This document shows, in pieces, positions 16,621 through 21,397 of a stretch of DNA of 21,397 nt (within the stretch, counting starts at the first letter, position 1; each line of letters begins with the position of its first letter). The position numbers and the translations under genes were made by a program. The stretch covers positions 1-21,397 of the forward strand of contig JAABRB010000016.1 of NCBI GenBank assembly GCA_011391185.1, given 5' to 3'. Origin of the DNA: Betaproteobacteria bacterium. Lineage in GTDB: Bacteria; Pseudomonadota; Gammaproteobacteria; Burkholderiales; SG8-39. Under the pieces are notes generated by a model. The model was not told the DNA's origin. It was given only the letters and a program-made list of their open reading frames with translations, and ran no database searches.

Positions 16621-18006
16621 ATGAGATTCTTCGAAAGCGTCCTCGACCTGGTCGGCCGCACGCCGCTGGTGCGGCTGAATCGCATCGTCTCGCCGGGCAT
16701 GGCGACGGTCTATGCCAAGCTCGAGTACTTCAACCCCACGGGGTCGGTCAAGGACCGCATCGCGGTCAATCTCGTCAAGCGCGCCGAGGAGGCCGGCCTG
16801 CTCAAGCCGGGTGCGACGCTGGTCGAGAGCACCTCGGGCAACACCGGTCTCGGGCTCGCCATGGTGGCCAGCGTGCGCGGCTACCGCTGCATCTGCACGA
16901 TGCCGGACAAGATGAGCAAGGAGAAGATCGACATGCTCAAGGCGTACGGCGCCGAGGTGGTGATCACGCGCACCGACCTGCCGCACGACCATCCCGAGAG
17001 TTACGTCGAGACCGCGAAGCGCATCGCGCGCGAGACGCCGGACGCCCTCTACACGGACCAGTACTTCAACATGGCGAATCCGGAGGCGCACTACCTCACG
17101 ACGGGTCCGGAGATCTGGGAGGACACCGACGGGCGCATCGACTGCCTGGTGGGCGGTATCGGCACCGGCGGGACGATCTCCGGTGCGGCGAAGTATCTCA
17201 AGGAAAAGGCAGCGGCGGCCGGGCGTACCGTGCGCGTTGTCTGCCCGGATCCGCGCGGGAGCATTTATCACGACCTCTACTACAAGGGCGTCGAACCGAA
17301 GCCATCCGTCTACCGGGTGGAAGGCATTGGCCACGACTTCATGGTGGGCACGCTCGATTTTTCGGTGATCGACGAGATCATCGAAGTGTCGGACCGCGAT
17401 TCGTTTCACATTACTCGTCGGCTGGCACGCGAGGAAGGCATCTTTTCGGGAGGATCGACCGGCACTGCGATATGGGGCGCGCTCAAGGCCGCCCGCGAGC
17501 TCGGCCCTGGCAAGACCGTGGTCGTGATCATTCCGGATTCCGGGGACCGTTACCTCAGCAAGCTCTACAGCGACACCTGGATGCAGGACATGGGCTTCGT
17601 CGGACCCGGAGAACGCCTGGGCACGGTGCGCGACATCCTGAAACTCAAGGGCGGCAAGGTGGAATTCGCGGACCCGGGCGAAAGCATCGGCCACGTGGCG
17701 GGTCGCATGTCGACGCTCGGCTTCTCACAGCTGCCATTGCGGGGGCCCGATGACGGCAGTGCCCTGCGCATGGTTCACGAGCTCGACATCCTGCAGAGTC
17801 TCGTGAGCGGCCGCTGCACCGCGAACGATCCGGTGAGCGGCGTTGCCGAGGCGCTGGAAGGACAGGTCGCGCTTGATGATCCGCTGACGGTCGTCCAGTC
17901 GGTATTCGATGCGCAAAACGTGGCCGTCGTCGTGGAAGGGGGCAAGGTGGTCGGCATCATCAGCAAGATCGACGTCGTCCAGTTCCTGGCCGCGCGACAC
18001 AAGTGA
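16621..18006 (+). CDS. cbs: Cystathionine beta-synthase with C-terminal CBS domains
   Basis: PLP enzyme that condenses homocysteine and serine to cystathionine, the first step of reverse transsulfuration. The 461-aa product has the fold-type II catalytic core (about 1-325): PLP lysine K44 in PTGSVKDR, phosphate/substrate loop ESTSGNTGLGLA, and VGGIGTGGTISG. A pair of CBS domains (about 335-461; GHVAGRMSTLGFSQLPL and VAVVVEGGKVVGIISKIDVVQFL) is a likely regulatory module. ATG 16621 gives the usual MRFFESVLDLVGRTPLV start; a GTG at 16585 is possible but unsupported. ubiJ follows, then the gamma-lyase-type gene. The 45-kDa core plus CBS domains favours beta-synthase over a cysteine synthase. Confidence 0.93.
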   Translation: MRFFESVLDLVGRTPLVRLNRIVSPGMATVYAKLEYFNPTGSVKDRIAVNLVKRAEEAGLLKPGATLVESTSGNTGLGLAMVASVRGYRCICTMPDKMSKEKIDMLKAYGAEVVITRTDLPHDHPESYVETAKRIARETPDALYTDQYFNMANPEAHYLTTGPEIWEDTDGRIDCLVGGIGTGGTISGAAKYLKEKAAAAGRTVRVVCPDPRGSIYHDLYYKGVEPKPSVYRVEGIGHDFMVGTLDFSVIDEIIEVSDRDSFHITRRLAREEGIFSGGSTGTAIWGALKAARELGPGKTVVVIIPDSGDRYLSKLYSDTWMQDMGFVGPGERLGTVRDILKLKGGKVEFADPGESIGHVAGRMSTLGFSQLPLRGPDDGSALRMVHELDILQSLVSGRCTANDPVSGVAEALEGQVALDDPLTVVQSVFDAQNVAVVVEGGKVVGIISKIDVVQFLAARHK

Positions 18007-18058
18007 AGCGACCCTCGTATTGCGCGCCGCGGGGGATGGCAAGAGCGTCCCGGCCCGA

Positions 18059-18652
18059 ATGATCGACCTCCCCGCCGCGGCGTTCATCAATCACCTGCTC
18101 GCCCGCGAGCAATGGGCGCGCGACCGGCTCGTTCCGTTCGCCGGCCGGCGCGTGCGATTCCGCGTCGCTCCGCTGCCCGATCTTGTTCTGGAGATCGACG
18201 ACTCGGGCCAGGTCGGGCCCGGCACGGCCGACGATGTCGCGCTGACGCTCACGATCTCGCCGGCCGCGTTGCCGCGGATCCTCGCGCGGGACGAGCGCGC
18301 GCTGCGTGAGGTGCATCTGGACGGGGACGTCGGACTTGCCGGTGCCATCCAGTTCCTGTTTCACAATCTGCGCTGGGACATCGAGGAGGATCTCTCGCGC
18401 ATGGTCGGCGACGTCGCCGCGCATCGCATGACGGGCGCCGCGCGTGACTTCGCCGCATGGCAGCGCCAGGCCGCCGAGCGGTTCGGCCAGAACGTCGCGG
18501 AGTACCTCAAGGACGAGGCCGGGCTGCTGGTGCATCCGCACGAGCTCGCGACATTCGGGCACGACGTGGACGAAGTTCGCGATGCCGTGGAGCGGCTCGA
18601 GAAGCGCGTTCAGCGGGTGGTCGCTGCGCGCGGCGCCGGCAGCAGAGACTGA
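18059..18652 (+). CDS. ubiJ: UbiJ-like ubiquinone biosynthesis accessory factor (SCP2 domain)
   Basis: UbiJ is a lipid-binding (SCP2-type) protein of the ubiquinone assembly complex. The product from ATG 18059 is 197 aa, close to the 201 aa of the E. coli protein. It starts MIDLPAAAFINHLL, with an SCP2-like central part (RVRFRVAPLPDLVLEIDDSG, then LTLTISPAALPRIL and VHLDGDVGLAGAIQFLF) and a C-terminal helical region (WDIEEDLSRMVGDVAAHRM, then coiled-coil-like ERLEKRVQRVV). No strong ribosome site is seen; the frame is open upstream into cbs, but without SCP2 sequence. In this window it lies between cbs and the gamma-lyase gene, far from ubiE and 2 kb from ubiB. Confidence 0.85.
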   Translation: MIDLPAAAFINHLLAREQWARDRLVPFAGRRVRFRVAPLPDLVLEIDDSGQVGPGTADDVALTLTISPAALPRILARDERALREVHLDGDVGLAGAIQFLFHNLRWDIEEDLSRMVGDVAAHRMTGAARDFAAWQRQAAERFGQNVAEYLKDEAGLLVHPHELATFGHDVDEVRDAVERLEKRVQRVVAARGAGSRD

Positions 18653-18667
18653 CGAGGAGCGGAAGCG

Positions 18668-19837
18668 ATGGCCGATCGAAACAAGCCGCAGCATCGCTTC
18701 GGGACGCGCGCGATCCACGCCGGGCAGTCGCCGGATCCGACCACCGGCGCGATCATGACGCCCATCTACGCGAGCTCGACATACGTGCAATCGAGCCCCG
18801 GCGTGCACAAGGGCTTCGACTACGCTCGCACCCGCAACCCGACTCGCGACGCGCTGGAGGCGTGCGTGGCGAGCCTCGAGAACGGCTTCGCGGGCTTTGC
18901 TTTCGCGTCGGGTCTCGCGGCAATGGGCACGGTGCTGGAACTGCTCGAAACGGGGTCGCACGTCGTAGCCATGCACGATCTCTATGGTGGAAGCTACCGC
19001 CTCTTCGAGAACGTGCGGCGCCGCTCGGCCGGCCTGGAGTTCAGCTTCGTCGATCTTTCCGATCCCGCCAAGCTTGAGCCGGCGCTGCGCCCGAACACGC
19101 GTATGGTGTGGGTGGAGTCTCCGACCAACCCGCTCCTCCAGCTGGTCGACCTCGCGGCGGTCGCGGAAATCACCCGCAAGCGCGGCATCCTGGCCGTGTG
19201 CGACAACACGTTCGCTTCGCCCTGGGTCCAACGTCCGCTCGAGCACGGCTTCGACATCGTGGTGCACTCGGCCACCAAGTACCTGAACGGTCATTCCGAC
19301 GTGATCAGCGGCATCGCGGTCATCCGGGAAGACGACGCCCTGCGCGACCGGCTCGCGTACCTGCAGAACGCGGTGGGCGGTGTGCCGAGCCCGTTCGACG
19401 CCTTTCTCGTGCTGCGCGGGCTGAAGACGCTCGCGCTGCGCATGGAGCGCCATTGCGCCAGCGCGATGGCGATTGCGCAGTTCCTGGAGGCGCACCCGAA
19501 AGTGGAGCGCGTGTACTACCCGGGACTCGCGAGCCATGCGCAGAAAGCGCTGGCCGACCGCCAGATGAACGGGCGCTACGGCGGCATGGTGACGGCGGTG
19601 CTCAAAGGCGGGATCGAGGCGTCGCGGCGGTTCCTGGAGCGCTGCCAACTCTTCGCGCTCGCGGAAAGCCTCGGCGGCGTGGAGAGCCTCATCGAGCATC
19701 CCGCGATCATGACGCACGCGTCGCTGCCGGCAGGCGTGCGCGCCGATCTCGGCATCAGTGACGGACTGGTGCGCCTGTCGGTCGGCGTCGAGGACGTCGA
19801 GGATCTGATCGCGGAGCTCGGGGAGGCGCTCGGCTGA
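18668..19837 (+). CDS. Trans-sulfuration PLP enzyme, probable cystathionine gamma-lyase (or gamma-synthase)
   Basis: Cys/Met-metabolism PLP enzyme of 389 aa. Features: YARTRNPTRDALE near the N-terminus, FASGLAAM and DLYGGSYRLF, cofactor aspartate in VCDNTFASPW, PLP lysine K204 in HSATKYLNGHSDV, and C-terminal ESLGGVESLIEHPAIMTHASL then LVRLSVGVEDVEDL. ATG 18668 has GAGGAG about 9 nt upstream. With cystathionine beta-synthase two genes upstream, the simplest role is cystathionine gamma-lyase, releasing cysteine. The same fold serves gamma-synthases and O-succinyl/acetylhomoserine sulfhydrylases, so the exact reaction is not settled from sequence. Confidence 0.9.
   Translation: MADRNKPQHRFGTRAIHAGQSPDPTTGAIMTPIYASSTYVQSSPGVHKGFDYARTRNPTRDALEACVASLENGFAGFAFASGLAAMGTVLELLETGSHVVAMHDLYGGSYRLFENVRRRSAGLEFSFVDLSDPAKLEPALRPNTRMVWVESPTNPLLQLVDLAAVAEITRKRGILAVCDNTFASPWVQRPLEHGFDIVVHSATKYLNGHSDVISGIAVIREDDALRDRLAYLQNAVGGVPSPFDAFLVLRGLKTLALRMERHCASAMAIAQFLEAHPKVERVYYPGLASHAQKALADRQMNGRYGGMVTAVLKGGIEASRRFLERCQLFALAESLGGVESLIEHPAIMTHASLPAGVRADLGISDGLVRLSVGVEDVEDLIAELGEALG
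19820..19826 (+). promoter_or_regulatory. Ribosome binding site for a likely CTG start
   Basis: GGGGAGG inside the end of the preceding gene, 7 nt before the CTG at 19834. No ATG, GTG or TTG exists in this frame between the upstream stop (19759) and the GTG at 19915. Confidence 0.45.
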
Positions 19838-20472
19838 GCGTCGCCGCAACCCGTCAAGCGGCAGCATGGCGCGAGCCGATCGCGCTCGCCGTCGTTCTTC
19901 TCGTCGCACTCGGGGTGTCCGCCGTCCGGCCCCGGGAACTCGGCACCTGGGCGCTCGAGGCGGCGCCGGTGGTGATCGCGATCCCGCTCCTCTTCGCAAC
20001 CTGGCGTGCGTTCCCGCTCACTCCGCTCGCCTACCGGCTCATCTTCGTCCACGCGCTCATCCTGATTCTCGGCGCGCACTACACCTACGCCCATGTGCCG
20101 CTCGGCTTCTGGCTGCAGGACGTCTTCGACCTCGCCCGCAACCCCTACGACCGCATCGGTCACGTTGCGCAAGGCTTCGTCCCCGCGATGATCGCCCGCG
20201 AAATCCTGCTCCGCGCCACGCCTTTGAAGCCCGGCAGGATGCTTTTCTTTCTCGCGCTGTGCGTGGCGCTTGCGATCAGTGCCTGCTACGAAATGATCGA
20301 ATGGTGGACGGCGGTGATCTTCGGCGCGGGTGCGCACGAATTCCTCGGCACCCAGGGCGACCCCTGGGACACGCAATGGGACATGTTCCTCGCGCTCGTG
20401 GGCGCGGCGGTCGCGCAACTGCTTCTGGCGCGGGTGCACGATCGGCAGCTGGCTGCGTTGGGCGTGAAGTAG
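19834..20472 (+). CDS. DUF2238/YjdF-like inner-membrane protein, probable CTG start
   Basis: Unknown function; integral membrane protein family. From CTG 19834 it is 212 aa with about six hydrophobic segments. The first conventional start, GTG 19915, would delete the first helix (IALAVVLLVALGVSAV), which family members have; the CTG has GGGGAGG 7 nt upstream and overlaps the preceding stop (CTGA). Family motifs are GAHYTYAHVPLGFWLQDVF, NPYDRIGHVAQGF, YEMIEWW and the acidic GDPWDTQWDM before the last helix. Conserved His, Tyr and acidic residues near membrane helices suggest a metal- or ligand-linked membrane role, but this is only inference. If a strict start rule is used, the gene is 19915-20472 (185 aa). 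Confidence 0.82.
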   Translation: MSVAATRQAAAWREPIALAVVLLVALGVSAVRPRELGTWALEAAPVVIAIPLLFATWRAFPLTPLAYRLIFVHALILILGAHYTYAHVPLGFWLQDVFDLARNPYDRIGHVAQGFVPAMIAREILLRATPLKPGRMLFFLALCVALAISACYEMIEWWTAVIFGAGAHEFLGTQGDPWDTQWDMFLALVGAAVAQLLLARVHDRQLAALGVK

Positions 20473-20496
20473 AGGTGGTGGGATGCATGAAAGAGC

Positions 20497-20609
20497 AACC
20501 ACCCCGTCGGCTTCGCCCGCCACCCCTCCTTGAAAAGGAGGGGAGGGCTAGGGCTTTTTCCCCTCCTTTTCAAGGAGGGGTGCCCCGCAAACGCGGGGCG
20601 GGGTGGTTT
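20497..20609. repeat. Inverted pair of the same REP-like hairpin elements
   Basis: A reverse-oriented copy (20497-20543) and a forward copy (20560-20609) meet across a 16-nt spacer. Hairpin A (CCCCTCCTT, 3 nt, AAGGAGGGG) is identical to the 7.2-kb array. Hairpin B differs in sequence yet still pairs: in the forward copy it is GCCCCGC-AAAC-GCGGGGC in place of GGCGC-GAA-GCGCC. The outer tails AACCACCCC and GGGGTGGTT are complementary, so the whole 113 bp can fold into one large stem. It sits between the DUF2238 gene and ubiB and may end upstream transcription. Confidence 0.88.
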
Positions 20610-20641
20610 GGATTCAGTGTTAACTCCTTTGACCCGCGCCT

Positions 20642-20670
20642 TTGCCCCACCCGGCGAATCCGGTTAGATT
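20642..20670 (+). promoter_or_regulatory. Possible sigma70-type promoter for ubiB
   Basis: TTGCCC (20642-20647), a 17-bp spacer and TAGATT (20665-20670) match 4 of 6 bases at each box. It lies between the hairpin repeats and ubiB, leaving a leader of about 20 nt. Confidence 0.4.
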
Positions 20671-20695
20671 CGCCGCTCCACCTCTCACCCGCCCC

Positions 20696-21397
20696 ATGCG
20701 TCGCCTCCTGCGTCTCGCCCGTATCCTCGCCGTGGCCTACCGGTTCGGCCTCGACGAGTTCTTCGCGCCGATCGACGCTCCGATCGGTGCCGCCGCGCGC
20801 GCATTCGGCCGGGTTTTCGCGTTCCGCAAGCTGAGCGAGCCGCGCGCCGTGCGGCTGCGCCGCGCGCTCGAGACGCTCGGCCCGATCTTCGTCAAGTTCG
20901 GTCAGGTGCTCTCGACGCGGCGCGACCTGCTGCCGCCGGACCTCGCCGAGGAACTCGCCAAGCTCCAGGATCAGGTGCCGCCCTTCCCTGGCGAGCAGGC
21001 GATTACCGAGATCGAGCGGTCGTTCCGAAAGAAGCTTGCCGATCTCTACGGGTCCTTCGAGACGAATCCGGTCGCGAGCGCATCGATTGCGCAGGTGCAT
21101 CTCGCCACGCTGCCCGACGGACGCGAGGTTGCCGTCAAGGTGCTGCGGCCGGACATGGAACCGGGCATCCGCCGCGACCTTGCACTGATGGATACCGGCG
21201 CATGGCTCGTCGAGCGCCTGTGGACCGAAGGCCGCCGGCTTCGACCGCGCGCGGTCGTCGCCGAATTCGCGCGGCACCTCTACGAGGAGCTCGACCTCAT
21301 GCGCGAGGCGGCCAATGCCAGCCAGCTGCGCCGCAACTTCGAAGGCTCGCCGCTCCTCTTCGTTCCGGAGGTGTACTGGGACTGGTGCGCGACCCGC
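20696..21397 (+). CDS. ubiB: UbiB ubiquinone biosynthesis ATPase/kinase-like protein (partial, 3' end off the right edge)
   Basis: UbiB is an atypical protein-kinase-like (ADCK/ABC1) membrane-associated ATPase that supports ubiquinone synthesis. 234 codons are visible from ATG 20696 ([17 protein letters not shown]); the family is about 500-550 aa, so more than half is missing. Visible motifs are the N-terminal KxGQ signature ([19 protein letters not shown], with the following [12 protein letters not shown]), the alanine-rich nucleotide loop [13 protein letters not shown], the catalytic-lysine strand VAVKVLRP, and [20 protein letters not shown]. The C-terminal membrane helices are outside the window. 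It lacks a strong ribosome site. It is separated from the DUF2238 gene by the hairpin repeats and probably has its own promoter. Confidence 0.95.
   Translation, partial: MRRLLRLARILAVAYRFGLDEFFAPIDAPIGAAARAFGRVFAFRKLSEPRAVRLRRALETLGPIFVKFGQVLSTRRDLLPPDLAEELAKLQDQVPPFPGEQAITEIERSFRKKLADLYGSFETNPVASASIAQVHLATLPDGREVAVKVLRPDMEPGIRRDLALMDTGAWLVERLWTEGRRLRPRAVVAEFARHLYEELDLMREAANASQLRRNFEGSPLLFVPEVYWDWCATR

Noticed and set aside
15733..17694. 653-codon minus-strand ORF
   Set aside because: Antisense of livF and cbs, both unmistakable; no domain in the antisense product.
17960..19999. 679-codon minus-strand ORF
   Set aside because: Antisense of ubiJ and the gamma-lyase-type gene; no domain features.

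Overview
This is a GC-rich (roughly two-thirds G+C), densely coded window from a proteobacterium, most likely a betaproteobacterium of the Burkholderiales/Rhodocyclales/Nitrosomonadales type. The main reasons are the ubiE, Tim44-like, ubiJ and ubiB genes, a set that usually sits together in that class, together with ubiquinone-type genes, a PhoB regulator and a LIV-type transporter. All product calls come from reading the translations. No database search was possible.

Layout. (1) 1-4366, molybdenum hydroxylase locus: minus-strand coxS and coxL (coxL runs off the left edge) are divergent from plus-strand xdhC and a MocA-like cytidylyltransferase. The divergent region holds a perfect 24-bp palindrome. 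(2) 4367-4526, a 160-bp miniature inverted-repeat element flanked by CTAG, sitting exactly between the stop codons of the convergent mocA and phoB genes. (3) phoB (minus) has a good Pho box and -10, so it is probably self-regulated. (4) ubiE and a Tim44-like membrane protein, closed by a clear terminator. (5) 7158-7618, a tandem array of a 128-bp unit made of paired REP-like hairpin elements; a further inverted pair of the same family lies at 20497-20609. (6) A small Rho_N-like protein and an AraC-type regulator. (7) 9358-16455, a probable uptake/catabolic operon: a 4-OT-fold tautomerase lacking both canonical arginines, an SMP-30 lactonase-like protein, a metal-dependent amidohydrolase and a complete branched-chain-amino-acid-type ABC transporter (binding protein, two permeases, two ATPases). 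(8) cystathionine beta-synthase, ubiJ and a cystathionine gamma-lyase/synthase-type enzyme, forming a reverse transsulfuration pair with ubiJ between them. (9) A DUF2238/YjdF-like membrane protein that seems to need a CTG start, then the 5' part of ubiB, which runs off the right edge.

How it fits together. CoxS/CoxL need a Mo-cytosine-dinucleotide cofactor; MocA makes it and XdhC inserts it, so region 1 is a near-complete enzyme-plus-maturation unit that lacks only the FAD subunit (probably just left of the window). The AraC regulator is divergent from the tautomerase operon and is its most likely regulator; the LIV transporter probably imports the substrate of the three enzymes. The ubiquinone genes look like an ancestral cluster opened up by about 11 kb of metabolic genes, with the palindromic repeats next to Tim44 and ubiB.

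The best candidates for something new are the hairpin repeat family with covarying stems, the CTAG-targeted element that preserves two overlapping stop codons, and the tautomerase/lactonase/amidohydrolase/transporter operon of unknown substrate.
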